Source of the DNA: Pseudomonas helleri
Lineage (GTDB): Bacteria > Pseudomonadota > Gammaproteobacteria > Pseudomonadales > Pseudomonadaceae
NCBI RefSeq assembly: GCF_009600315.1
Contig: NZ_WIWC01000001.1
Coordinates: 186,001-250,000, forward strand
Direction: 5' to 3'
Length of the DNA stretch: 64,000 nucleotides
Below are positions 52,557-64,000 of this stretch, in pieces. Both the position numbers and the translations under genes were made by a program. The notes beneath the pieces were generated by a model, which did not search any database, was not told the origin of the DNA, and saw nothing but the letters and a program-made list of their open reading frames with translations. Positions within the stretch are counted from its first letter, which is position 1. Each line of letters opens with the position of its first letter.

Positions 52557-53300
52557 TCAGTTTTGGGCCCTTGGGTCAAGGGTGTCGACTTTTACCCGTA
52601 CGGTCATGTCATCACGGCTTTGGGTAGAGTAGGTAAGGGTTTCACCCTGTTGTGCGGTCTGGTTCTGACCATTGATACCCGCGACAGTGATCCACTTGCC
52701 CAGAGGTCCGCTGATCTGTGTGTCGGCATTCTGAACGTCCACTACATCAGGCTGCTCCTGGCTCATGCGGTCGCGCTGAGTGCTGATCGCCAGATGCACC
52801 GTGGTACCCGTCACTGTTGCGGTGACATAAAAGCCTCGCGTCACATTTCGGTATTCGGTCTGCGTCAACAAACGGCCATAGCCATCTGTCTGGGTGCTGG
52901 TGAGCGGCACACTTTGCCCGGTTTGAATAAATGCAGGAACACCCTCTGTCGCTTGAATTTGCTGAGTACCGCCATCGCGGCTTGCCGTGCTGTAAACGCG
53001 AGTACTGCGGCTGTTTAGATGCAGGTTATCGTCACGGGTATCGACGGTGATCAGCAGGCGCTTGGCGGGTTTGTCGAGTTGACTGAGCAGGTTCTGGAGG
53101 TTTTTGATTTTTGAGGCCGATGCCTCGACGATCAACTGATTGCCGTAGGCACTGACTGTGCCGTTCTTGCCTATAAAGTTTTGTGCGATAGGCAGAAGGT
53201 CAGTGCTGGTGCGGTTTTGCAGAGTGATGACTTGGGTGTCGGCCAAAGCAAAGCTGCTGGTGAGCAGTAACAGGCTGGCGATGAATGTGCGCAGGGACAT
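52557..53300 (-). CDS. Exported protein with a secretin N-type domain but no secretin channel
   Basis: A 247-aa protein with a signal peptide (MSLRTFIASLLLLTSSFALA, cleavage before DTQVI). Residues 21-90 match the secretin short N-domain: ITLQNRTSTDLLPIAQNFI, then GNQLIVEASASKIKNLQNLLSQLD, then a strand LLITVDTR. The rest (95-247) is beta-rich and polar, with no amphipathic barrel or gate motif of a type II/III secretin. No secretion genes are nearby. It may be a periplasmic adaptor or assembly factor; function unknown. A homologous small gene beside aceA exists in other pseudomonads (from memory). Confidence 0.75.
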   Translation of the reverse strand: MSLRTFIASLLLLTSSFALADTQVITLQNRTSTDLLPIAQNFIGKNGTVSAYGNQLIVEASASKIKNLQNLLSQLDKPAKRLLITVDTRDDNLHLNSRSTRVYSTASRDGGTQQIQATEGVPAFIQTGQSVPLTSTQTDGYGRLLTQTEYRNVTRGFYVTATVTGTTVHLAISTQRDRMSQEQPDVVDVQNADTQISGPLGKWITVAGINGQNQTAQQGETLTYSTQSRDDMTVRVKVDTLDPRAQN

Positions 53301-53354
53301 GTCCGTAAGCTCCGCAATGCGTGAAAGGTCACAGCAGAGTGTGCCAGATAGCAA

Positions 53355-53386
53355 AACGCCCTGCGATCCGAAGATGGCAGGGCGTT
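53355..53386 (-). terminator. Hairpin, probable terminator of the acetyltransferase gene
   Basis: Perfect 10-bp stem AACGCCCTGC / GCAGGGCGTT with a 12-nt loop; on the minus strand a short T-run follows. It lies between REP copy D and the secretin-domain gene. Confidence 0.6.
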
Positions 53387-53393
53387 GCTAATC

Positions 53394-53507
53394 CGTAGCA
53401 GCTGCCGAAGGCTGCGTTCGGCGGCGAAGCCGTCGTAAATCCTGTGTTCACATTGGCTGGATTTACGATCGCCTCGCAATCGGACGTCGCCTTCGGCAAC
53501 TGCTACG
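53394..53507. repeat. REP-type inverted pair (family 1, copy D)
   Basis: Arms CGTAGCAGCTGCCGAAGGC and GCCTTCGGCAACTGCTACG with inner hairpin CGGCGGCGAAGCCG. It begins 11 nt beyond the stop of the GNAT gene. Confidence 0.88.
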
Positions 53508-53518
53508 GGAGGGTCAGG

Positions 53519-53941
53519 TCAGCTCACCCGTACCATATCAACATGAGGAATACCCGCTTCCAGGAATTCTTCGCTGACGATATTAAAGCCCAGCCGCTCG
53601 TAAAACGCCGAGGCGTGCACTTGTGCGCTGAGCATTTGCTGCTTGAGTCCGCGCTTTTCTGCTTCGCTGACCGCCGCATTCATCAGCGCATCACCGACTT
53701 TCAAACCGCGCCAGTCCTTGAGGACAGAGACACGGCCGATATGGCCGTCGAGCAATAAGCGCGCTGTACCGATGGCATAGTCGCCTTCATAGGCCAGAAA
53801 ATGCACGGCTTCAGCGTCGTCAGAGTCCCATTCAAGCTCAGGTGGGACCTGTTGTTCATTAATAAATACCGCCTCACGAATGCGTCGAAGGTCGGCGATG
53901 TCCTTTTGCCAATTGGCGACACGTACGCGAATTTTATTCAT
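53519..53941 (-). CDS. GNAT family N-acetyltransferase
   Basis: A 140-aa single-domain acetyltransferase of the ElaA/YjdJ-like branch. It has the acetyl-CoA site around GRVSVLKDWRGLKVGDALM and the C-terminal ASAFYERLGFNIVSEEFLEAGIPHVDM block typical of that branch. The start at 53941 (MNKIRVRVANWQKD) overlaps the roxA stop by 8 nt, so the two genes are translationally coupled. The substrate is unknown. Confidence 0.88.
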   Translation of the reverse strand: MNKIRVRVANWQKDIADLRRIREAVFINEQQVPPELEWDSDDAEAVHFLAYEGDYAIGTARLLLDGHIGRVSVLKDWRGLKVGDALMNAAVSEAEKRGLKQQMLSAQVHASAFYERLGFNIVSEEFLEAGIPHVDMVRVS

Positions 53942-55100
53942 CAGCGAATCCCAGGCTTCCTTGTTTGACCAGCTCACAGAGCAGGTTGCGTCCATCTTCA
54001 TCAGCCAACCATGGCCCGAGGTTGTCACTGTGCAGGGCGTCGGCAGCGCAGATCATTTTCAGCAGCTCACGCAGCTTACCCGGCAGCAGGCGGCTTTGAC
54101 CGCTGGCGAACAGTAGCAGGTCTTCGTCCACTTCTGACCAGGCCAGACGCGCGCTCGGGTTGCGAATCAGAACGGCGCCCTGTTCCAGGCTGCCCAGCAA
54201 GTCTTCTTCTTCGAGTTCGGGGCCTGTCACGAGTTCCGGATAACGTGGCTCGGTCATGAATTGGCCGAACCAGGTCAGTAGCATGCGCTCGTCGCTCATG
54301 TGCTCGGCGAGCAAGCCTTTGAGACGATCAAGGGCGTCATGCTGGATTTGATGCGGGTCGCTCACCGGCTGGGCGTCAGCGTCGGTGTAGCGCTCTTCAT
54401 CAGGCAGGTACTGGCTGAGGAAGTCGGTGAAGTGCGTCAATACCTCTGCCGCGCTCGGTGCGCGGAAGCCCACGGAGTAGGTCAAGCAGTCATCAACGGC
54501 TACGCCGCAGTGCGCCAGGCGGGGCGGCAGGTAGAGCATGTCGCCCGGTTCCAGCGTCCACTCATCGGTGGCCTGGAAGTCGGCCAGAATGCGCAGATCG
54601 GCGTGTTCCAGCAGCTTGCTCTCGGAATCGCACATCTGGCCGATCTGCCAGTGACGCTTGCCGGCGCCTTGCAGCAGGAACACGTCATAGTTGTCGAAGT
54701 GAGGGCCAACGCTGCCACCCGGGGCTGCGTAGCTGATCATCACATCGTCAATGCGCCAGCTTGGCAGAAAACGGAAATTTTCCAGCAGTTCTCCCACTTC
54801 GGGTACGAATTGATCAACCGCTTGAACCAGCAGCGTCCATTCGCGCTCGGGCAGTTTGCCGAATTCGTCTTCTGCAAACGGGCCGCGGCGTAATTCCCAT
54901 GGACGCTCGCCGTGCTCGATGACCAGGCGCGACTCGACTTCTTCTTCAAGTGCCAGGCCAGCCAATTCGTCGGCATCAATCGGGCTTTCGAAGTCAGGAA
55001 TGGCCTGACGGATCAGCAACGGCTTCTTCTGCCAGTAGTCGCGCAGGAACTCGCGCGCAGTGATGCCGCCCAGGATTTGAAGAGGAGTATCAGGATTCAT
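53934..55100 (-). CDS. roxA: Ribosomal protein uL16 arginine hydroxylase RoxA (YcfD), JmjC/cupin oxygenase
   Basis: A 388-aa Fe(II)/2-oxoglutarate oxygenase. The metal triad is visible: His134 and Asp136 in GPHFDNYDVFLLQ and His197 in PRLAHCGV, with Arg149 in GKRHW nearby. The C-terminal winged-helix part is present, and length matches E. coli YcfD (373 aa), which hydroxylates an arginine of ribosomal protein L16. The start at 55100 (MNPDTPLQILGG) is preferred over an 18-codon extension. It is followed by purB upstream and coupled to an acetyltransferase gene. Confidence 0.92.
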   Translation of the reverse strand: MNPDTPLQILGGITAREFLRDYWQKKPLLIRQAIPDFESPIDADELAGLALEEEVESRLVIEHGERPWELRRGPFAEDEFGKLPEREWTLLVQAVDQFVPEVGELLENFRFLPSWRIDDVMISYAAPGGSVGPHFDNYDVFLLQGAGKRHWQIGQMCDSESKLLEHADLRILADFQATDEWTLEPGDMLYLPPRLAHCGVAVDDCLTYSVGFRAPSAAEVLTHFTDFLSQYLPDEERYTDADAQPVSDPHQIQHDALDRLKGLLAEHMSDERMLLTWFGQFMTEPRYPELVTGPELEEEDLLGSLEQGAVLIRNPSARLAWSEVDEDLLLFASGQSRLLPGKLRELLKMICAADALHSDNLGPWLADEDGRNLLCELVKQGSLGFADE

Positions 55101-55136
55101 GTGTAACCTATTGAAAAATTGCACTTTGTAATCGGG

Positions 55137-55165
55137 AATAAAAACGCCCGGCACGGCCGGGCGTT
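55137..55165 (-). terminator. Terminator of purB
   Basis: Stem AACGCCCGGC / GCCGGGCGTT with a 3-nt loop and a T-run on the minus strand, 19 nt beyond the purB stop. Confidence 0.9.
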
Positions 55166-55183
55166 AGTAGGTCGTTGCAGCGA

Positions 55184-56656
<1,473 letters not shown>

Positions 56657-56680
56657 TTAAAAAGTGTCCGGCCGGGTCTG

Positions 56681-57304
56681 TCAGTGACCGCGCAGCATCG
56701 GGTAGAGCTCTTTGAGCAGCTTGCGGCGGCTGATGACCAACTGCCAGCGATGGCCACCCAATTGACGCCACAGGCGTGCTGAGCGGATGCCGGCCAGCAG
56801 CAGGGCGCGAATTTTCGAGGCGTTGCTCGGTTGTTGCAGATTGCGCATGTCGCCATGCACCTGAATACGCTGGCGCAAGGTGCTTAGCGTGTCTTGATAC
56901 AGCGCACCGCAGGCCGCGACCACGTTTTCGTGGGCCGGGCCGAAATGTTCGACTTGAGACTGAATCTGCGGCAGGCGTTTACCGATCAGTTCCAGCATGT
57001 CATCACGCTTGGCCAGTTGGCGCTCCAGGCCCAGCATCGACAGCGCGTAGCGCAATGGTTCGCGTTGCAGGGTGTTGGGGTCGCGTTCAAGGGCGCCAAT
57101 CAGGGCGCGATAACCTTCACGCAGGTGGCTGTCGTCGCCGCCAAACACTTCAAGCGTGTCCTTGGGGTCGCGAACCAGCAGGGTCCCCAGCATGCAGGCT
57201 AATTCGGCTTCGCCGACTTGACCGGTTTTAGCGATCTTGTCGACCAGTACGGCAGCCAAGAAGACGCCGCCAAGGGCTACCAACTGCTCCTGGGTGGTGT
57301 TCAT
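56681..57304 (-). CDS. hflD: Lysogenization regulator homologue HflD
   Basis: A 207-aa all-helical protein of the HflD family (about 213 aa in E. coli). The start at 57304 ([16 protein letters not shown]) overlaps the mnmA stop as ATGA. Family sequence is clear at [14 protein letters not shown] and [21 protein letters not shown]. In E. coli HflD affects lambda CII stability; in Pseudomonas its natural role is unknown. Confidence 0.93.
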   Translation of the reverse strand: MNTTQEQLVALGGVFLAAVLVDKIAKTGQVGEAELACMLGTLLVRDPKDTLEVFGGDDSHLREGYRALIGALERDPNTLQREPLRYALSMLGLERQLAKRDDMLELIGKRLPQIQSQVEHFGPAHENVVAACGALYQDTLSTLRQRIQVHGDMRNLQQPSNASKIRALLLAGIRSARLWRQLGGHRWQLVISRRKLLKELYPMLRGH

Positions 57305-58434
57305 GCCTGGTTGCCTTTGCTGGTCCAGGGCTCGGCCACTTCGATCACGCCGCCGCCCAGACATACTTCGCCGTCGTAAAACACCACCGATTGACCGGGG
57401 GTGACGGCACGCTGTGGGTCATCGAATGTGGCGCGATAACCGTCTGCGGTTTTTTCCAGCGTGCAGGGCTGGTCGCTTTGGCGATAACGAACCTTGGCGG
57501 TCAGGCGCAGCGGGCTGCTCAGGTCGATCGGATTGACCCAGAAAATTTCAGAAGCGAGCAGGGCGCGTGAAAACAGCCACGGATGATCGTTGCCCTGACC
57601 TACGATCAACTCGTTGTTCTCCAGGTCTTTGAACAACACGTACCACGGCTCGTCGCTGGCGTCCTTGAGGCCGCCGATGCCCAGCCCCTGACGCTGGCCG
57701 ATGGTGTGGTACATCAGGCCATGGTGACGGCCGATGACTTCACCTTCGGTGGTCTTGATCACGCCCGGTTGTGCGGGCAGGTACTGCTTGAGGAAGTCGC
57801 TGAAGCGTCGTTCGCCAATAAAGCAGATACCGGTGGAGTCTTTCTTCTTGGCGGTGGCCAGCCCGTGCTTCTCGGCTATTTGACGCACCTCGGGTTTTTC
57901 GAGTTCGCCCACCGGGAACAGGGTGCGGGCAATTTGCTCACCGCCGACCGCGTGCAGGAAGTAGCTTTGATCCTTGTTCGGATCAAGGCCCTTGAGCAGC
58001 TCGGTACGGCCGTCAATGTCGCGACGACGCACGTAGTGGCCCGTGGCAATCAGGTCGGCGCCCAGCATCAGGGCGTAGTCAAGGAACGCCTTGAACTTGA
58101 TTTCGCGGTTGCACAGGATGTCCGGGTTCGGCGTGCGTCCGGCTTTGTATTCGGCCAGGAAATGCTCGAACACGTTGTCCCAGTATTCGGCGGCAAAGTT
58201 GGCGGTGTGCAGTTTGATGCCAATCTTGTCGCACACGGCCTGGGCGTCTGCCAGATCATCCATGGCGGTGCAGTAATCCGTTCCGTCGTCTTCCTCCCAG
58301 TTCTTCATGAACAGGCCTTCCACCTGATAGCCCTGCTCCATGAGCAGAACGGCGGAAACGGAAGAGTCGACACCGCCGGACATGCCGACGATGACGCGCT
58401 GTTTTTCGGGGGCGACTAAGGCTGGATCACGCAT
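57301..58434 (-). CDS. mnmA: tRNA-specific 2-thiouridylase MnmA
   Basis: Puts sulfur on the wobble uridine of tRNA Glu, Gln and Lys, using ATP and sulfur from the TusABCDE relay. It has 377 aa. The PP-loop [16 protein letters not shown] is near residues 16-31; the two catalytic Cys are in [11 protein letters not shown] and [13 protein letters not shown]. It is coupled to hflD. The ATG at 58434 has only a poor Shine-Dalgarno sequence. Confidence 0.97.
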   Translation of the reverse strand: MRDPALVAPEKQRVIVGMSGGVDSSVSAVLLMEQGYQVEGLFMKNWEEDDGTDYCTAMDDLADAQAVCDKIGIKLHTANFAAEYWDNVFEHFLAEYKAGRTPNPDILCNREIKFKAFLDYALMLGADLIATGHYVRRRDIDGRTELLKGLDPNKDQSYFLHAVGGEQIARTLFPVGELEKPEVRQIAEKHGLATAKKKDSTGICFIGERRFSDFLKQYLPAQPGVIKTTEGEVIGRHHGLMYHTIGQRQGLGIGGLKDASDEPWYVLFKDLENNELIVGQGNDHPWLFSRALLASEIFWVNPIDLSSPLRLTAKVRYRQSDQPCTLEKTADGYRATFDDPQRAVTPGQSVVFYDGEVCLGGGVIEVAEPWTSKGNQA

Positions 58435-58493
58435 AAGGATTCAATGAGTGTCTTTAAAAAGGACGCGATTCTAGCAGGCCCGAGCGCTCAAGG

Positions 58494-58940
58494 CTAAACC
58501 GAAGGGCGGATTAACGAGAGGTCGAACAGTTTGCCGCTCAAATAATCGTCTATGCATTGCAAGGTCAGCTCGCTGCGCCAGCGATCGCGCTGGGCCAACA
58601 GCTCGTCGCGGGTCAGCCATTGTGGCCCGATGATGCCGGTGTCCAGTGTGTATTCGGGGTGGTGCTTGATGGCTTTGCCGGCAAAGCAGACGCGTTGGTA
58701 TGTCACACCATTGCTGGGAGCGGTGTACAGATAAATGCCAATCACGCCGGTCAGTTCAACGTCGTAACCGGTTTCTTCGAGGGTTTCACGGATAGCCGCG
58801 TCGATCAGGCTTTCATTCGGGTCCAGATGGCCGGCCGGCTGGTTGAGCACTGCGCGGTCGCGTTTCAATTCTTCAACCATCAGGAAGCGGCCATTGTCTT
58901 CGACGACTGTGGCGACGGTGATGTGGGGTTTCCATTCCAT
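58494..58940 (-). CDS. nudJ: NUDIX phosphatase NudJ
   Basis: A 148-aa Nudix hydrolase with the complete box GHLDPNESLIDAAIRETLEETGYD (residues 37-60: Gly, then REtlEEtG). Length and N-terminus MEWKPHITVA match NudJ of E. coli, which hydrolyses HMP-PP and other pyrophosphates. NudJ lies next to mnmA there too. It precedes mnmA by 59 nt, so it could be the promoter-proximal gene of the set. Confidence 0.92.
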   Translation of the reverse strand: MEWKPHITVATVVEDNGRFLMVEELKRDRAVLNQPAGHLDPNESLIDAAIRETLEETGYDVELTGVIGIYLYTAPSNGVTYQRVCFAGKAIKHHPEYTLDTGIIGPQWLTRDELLAQRDRWRSELTLQCIDDYLSGKLFDLSLIRPSV

Positions 58941-58968
58941 TAAGTTGTTCTCTTTGTAATGAATTGTA

Positions 58969-59101
58969 CGTAGCAGCTGCCGAAGGCTGCGTCCGGTTGC
59001 GAAGCAATCGTAAATCCTGAGTGTGCGGTGTAACTGACAAATTGCAGGTATTGATTTTACGACGTCTACGTCGTCGGACGCAGCCTTCGGCAGCTGCTAC
59101 G
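58969..59101. repeat. REP-type inverted pair (family 1, copy E)
   Basis: Arms CGTAGCAGCTGCCGAAGGCTG and its exact mirror at the right end (CAGCCTTCGGCAGCTGCTACG), with inner hairpin CGGTTGCGAAGCAATCG and a right inner ACGACGTCTACGTCGTC. It separates nudJ from the idh terminator. Confidence 0.92.
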
Positions 59102-59121
59102 AGATAGTCGTGTCCAAAAAC

Positions 59122-59152
59122 ACAAAACCCGGCGTCGTGGGCCGGGTTTTGT
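59122..59152 (-). terminator. Terminator of idh
   Basis: Stem ACAAAACCCGGC / GCCGGGTTTTGT with a 7-nt loop, 17 nt beyond the idh stop, with T-rich sequence following on the minus strand. Confidence 0.8.
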
Positions 59153-59169
59153 GTTGTTGCCTGTTGCTC

Positions 59170-61821
<2,652 letters not shown>

Positions 61822-61866
61822 TAAAAAAACCGCCTGCTCGAATTCTCGGTCAGGCGGTTTTTTTCA
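61822..61866. terminator. Terminator of cspD
   Basis: Stem AACCGCCTG / CAGGCGGTT with a 14-nt loop, A-run on one side and T-run on the other, so it can act in both directions. It is 37 nt beyond the cspD stop. Confidence 0.85.
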
Positions 61867-61903
61867 AATTTTTATAGGTGTGGACCGTTTTCTTGTCGTC
61901 ATG

Positions 61904-62182
61904 TCAGACAGCAAGGGGTTGCCCCTCGGTTTCGGTCACCGCGTGCGGCGCAATGGCCTTCGCATCAGTGATGGCTACGGCGTGGAGGCCTTTGGGGCCC
62001 TGAATGATTTCAAAGCTCACTGGCTGGCCAGCCTTGAGCGTCTTGTAACCATCCATATTGATCGCCGAAAAATGAGCAAAAAAATCGATCGCGTTACCGT
62101 GTTCATCGATGCCTTCCTTGGCTTGCGTATTAATGAAGCCGAAGCCCTTGGCGTTGTTGAACCACTTGACCTTGCCTTGCAT
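61904..62182 (-). CDS. cspD: Cold-shock-domain protein CspD
   Basis: A 92-aa protein with an N-terminal cold-shock domain: RNP1-like KGFGFINT and RNP2-like DFFAHFSAI, then [16 protein letters not shown] short variable tail follows. The ATG at 62182 is preferred because GAGGG stands 8 nt upstream; a second ATG two codons earlier is too close to it. In E. coli CspD is a stationary-phase replication inhibitor encoded next to clpS-clpA, the same order as here. Confidence 0.92.
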   Translation of the reverse strand: MQGKVKWFNNAKGFGFINTQAKEGIDEHGNAIDFFAHFSAINMDGYKTLKAGQPVSFEIIQGPKGLHAVAITDAKAIAPHAVTETEGQPLAV

Positions 62183-62347
62183 ACTCATATCCCTCTGCTG
62201 CAAACGACTCCATCACTGGAGTATCATCCAGTTCATTCGCACAAAAACCAGTAAATGTGGTTGACTGCGCGGGCCTTTACTACCCACTGTGGGCCCTATT
62301 GGTTGTAACACCGTTTTACCGATAGTCAAGGTCACGCGGCAGGTACA

Positions 62348-62376
62348 GTTGAAATTTAATGTGCTTGCCTCCATCA
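62348..62376 (+). promoter_or_regulatory. Possible sigma-32-like promoter of clpS-clpA
   Basis: GTTGAAA (62348-62354), 14-nt spacer, CTCCATCA (62369-62376), about 32 nt upstream of the clpS ATG. The match to CTTGAAA/CCCCATNT is imperfect, and clpA is not a strong heat-shock gene in E. coli, so this is tentative. Confidence 0.3.
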
Positions 62377-62408
62377 CTGTAATCGATCAATGACGAACCT
62401 TTCTTTCC

Positions 62409-62771
62409 ATGCATGCAATTAGCCAGATTCGACTAACATTCAATCAGGATCAGCCCGGTTTTGATGACGACGATTCCGCTGGCTTGGCTGTGCAAGAGGC
62501 TAAGCCTGCGCTTCAGGTGCCGCCTATGTACAAGGTGGTTTTGTTCAACGATGACTACACACCCATGAATTTCGTTGTCGAGATACTTGAGGTGTTTTTT
62601 AACTTGAATCGCGAATTGGCGACCAAGGTCATGCTGGCCGTTCATACAGAAGGACGGGCTGTGTGTGGTATCTATACCCGCGACATTGCTGAAACCAAGG
62701 CAGCGCAGGTAAATCAGTACGCACGCGAAAGCCAGCATCCGCTACTCTGTGAAATCGAGAAGGACGGTTAA
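62409..62771 (+). CDS. clpS: ATP-dependent Clp protease adaptor ClpS
   Basis: A 120-aa adaptor that delivers N-degron substrates to ClpAP. After an N-terminal extension of about 38 residues comes the core: [21 protein letters not shown] (substrate-pocket Asp and Met), then [21 protein letters not shown] and the C-terminal [12 protein letters not shown]. The start ATG at 62409 matches the Pseudomonas N-terminus [14 protein letters not shown]. It precedes clpA by 29 nt. Confidence 0.97.
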   Translation: MHAISQIRLTFNQDQPGFDDDDSAGLAVQEAKPALQVPPMYKVVLFNDDYTPMNFVVEILEVFFNLNRELATKVMLAVHTEGRAVCGIYTRDIAETKAAQVNQYARESQHPLLCEIEKDG

Positions 62772-62800
62772 CGCCGACCACTTGGGTATGAGGTGAAGCC

Positions 62801-64000
62801 ATGTTAAATCGCGAGCTCGAAGTCACCCTCAATCTTGCCTTTAAGGAAGCCCGCTCCAAGCGTCATGAATTCATGACGGTTGAGCACCTCCTTCTAGCGC
62901 TACTGGATAACGAGGCGGCCGCAACCGTTCTACGCGCCTGTGGCGCAAACCTCGACAAACTCAAGCATGACCTGCAAGAGTTTATTGATTCCACCACCCC
63001 TTTGATTCCTGTCCACGATGAAGACCGTGAAACCCAGCCAACACTGGGCTTTCAGCGTGTCTTGCAACGTGCTGTTTTCCATGTGCAAAGCTCCGGCAAG
63101 CGTGAAGTGACCGGTGCCAACGTTCTGGTTGCGATTTTCAGCGAACAGGAAAGCCAGGCAGTGTTTCTGCTCAAGCAGCAGAGCGTTGCCCGTATCGATG
63201 TCGTCAACTTTATTGCCCATGGCATTTCCAAAGTGCCAGGGCAGGGTGATCACTCTGACGGGGAGCATGAAATGCAGGATGAGGAAGGCGGTGAGTCGTC
63301 CTCTTCCAGCAATCCTCTGGATGCCTATGCCAGTAATCTGAACGAACTGGCTCGTCAGGGGCGTATTGACCCATTGGTCGGGCGTGAAATGGAAGTTGAG
63401 CGCGTTGCTCAAATCCTTGCGCGTCGACGTAAAAACAATCCGCTGCTGGTCGGTGAGGCAGGCGTGGGTAAAACCGCGATTGCTGAAGGGCTGGCCAAGC
63501 GCATCGTTGATAATCAAGTGCCTGACTTGCTGGCGAACAGCATTGTCTATTCCCTTGATCTGGGTGCGCTGCTCGCGGGTACTAAATACCGCGGCGATTT
63601 CGAAAAGCGTTTCAAAGCGCTGCTCGGCGAACTGAAAAAACGTCCTCAGGCGATTTTGTTCATCGACGAAATTCACACCATCATTGGTGCGGGTGCTGCC
63701 TCGGGCGGTGTGATGGATGCGTCTAACCTGCTCAAGCCACTGTTGTCTTCGGGCGATATACGGTGCATTGGTTCGACGACGTTCCAGGAATTTCGCGGTA
63801 TTTTCGAAAAAGACCGTGCCTTGGCGCGTCGTTTCCAGAAAGTGGATGTTTCCGAACCTTCGGTTGAAGACACCATCGGCATTCTGCGTGGCCTTAAAGG
63901 CCGCTTCGAACAGCATCACAGTATCGAATACAGCGATGAAGCCTTGCGCGCCGCTGCCGAGCTGGCGTCGCGCTATATCAATGATCGGCATATGCCTGAC
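62801..64000 (+). CDS. clpA: ATP-dependent Clp protease ATP-binding subunit ClpA, N-terminal part (truncated by window edge)
   Basis: The first 400 codons of the Hsp100 unfoldase of ClpAP; the gene runs off the right edge (family about 755 aa). N-domain with two Clp repeats about 1-143 ([31 protein letters not shown]), a linker with an acidic and serine-rich stretch 147-172, and the first AAA+ module with Walker A GEAGVGKT at 218-225 and Walker B ILFIDE at 285-290. An AGGTGA site precedes the ATG. It forms an operon with clpS. Confidence 0.97.
   Translation, partial: MLNRELEVTLNLAFKEARSKRHEFMTVEHLLLALLDNEAAATVLRACGANLDKLKHDLQEFIDSTTPLIPVHDEDRETQPTLGFQRVLQRAVFHVQSSGKREVTGANVLVAIFSEQESQAVFLLKQQSVARIDVVNFIAHGISKVPGQGDHSDGEHEMQDEEGGESSSSSNPLDAYASNLNELARQGRIDPLVGREMEVERVAQILARRRKNNPLLVGEAGVGKTAIAEGLAKRIVDNQVPDLLANSIVYSLDLGALLAGTKYRGDFEKRFKALLGELKKRPQAILFIDEIHTIIGAGAASGGVMDASNLLKPLLSSGDIRCIGSTTFQEFRGIFEKDRALARRFQKVDVSEPSVEDTIGILRGLKGRFEQHHSIEYSDEALRAAAELASRYINDRHMPD

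Overview
The window is chromosomal DNA of a Pseudomonas, most probably of the P. fluorescens lineage. The evidence is the fused nuoCD gene, the divergent gltA/sdhCDAB-sucAB-lpdA-sucCD block, the monomeric isocitrate dehydrogenase, a braB-type BrnQ carrier next to sucD, the yjcH-actP pair beside a BetX-like protein, and many dispersed REP-type palindromes. Species assignment is inference only. Almost all of it is conserved core genome. I found no prophage, insertion sequence, CRISPR array, rRNA or tRNA.

Layout. 1-3553: the 5' end of a GH17-type gene (minus), a lone betaine-binding protein, and the yjcH-actP acetate uptake pair. 3852-16951: citrate synthase (minus) diverging from the succinate dehydrogenase, 2-oxoglutarate dehydrogenase and succinyl-CoA synthetase genes (plus). 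17359-24406: a branched-chain amino acid carrier, a small lipoprotein, htpG with a clear heat-shock promoter, a dienelactone hydrolase, trhP and an aldose 1-epimerase. 24431-31722: a DMT exporter and a hexuronate oxidation module (OprD porin, uronate dehydrogenase, SMP-30 lactonase, TRAP transporter) driven by two promoters that share one operator-like sequence. 31956-35152: an AI-2E family permease and a TonB-dependent receptor whose convergent stop codons overlap. 35355-50298: the complete 13-gene nuo operon for respiratory complex I (minus). 50999-58940: isocitrate lyase, a short secretin-N-domain protein, an acetyltransferase with the RoxA ribosomal oxygenase, purB, and hflD-mnmA-nudJ. 59170-64000: monomeric isocitrate dehydrogenase, cspD, clpS and the first 400 codons of clpA.

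How it works together. Acetate enters through ActP. The TCA cycle enzymes (GltA, Idh, SucAB-LpdA, SucCD, SdhABCD) oxidise acetyl units. Isocitrate lyase diverts carbon to the glyoxylate shunt. Complex I and succinate dehydrogenase feed electrons to quinone. The uronate module brings in hexuronates and oxidises them towards aldarates, though the aldarate dehydratases are not in this window.

Most notable points: the twin promoter/operator of the uronate regulon; a TGTAGT...ACTACA inverted repeat upstream of aceA; no dimeric icd gene between cspD and idh, where P. aeruginosa has one; five copies of one REP-pair family, each placed 3' of a gene; and several mid-operon hairpins in the TCA and nuo clusters. 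I see no convincing undescribed multi-gene system here.
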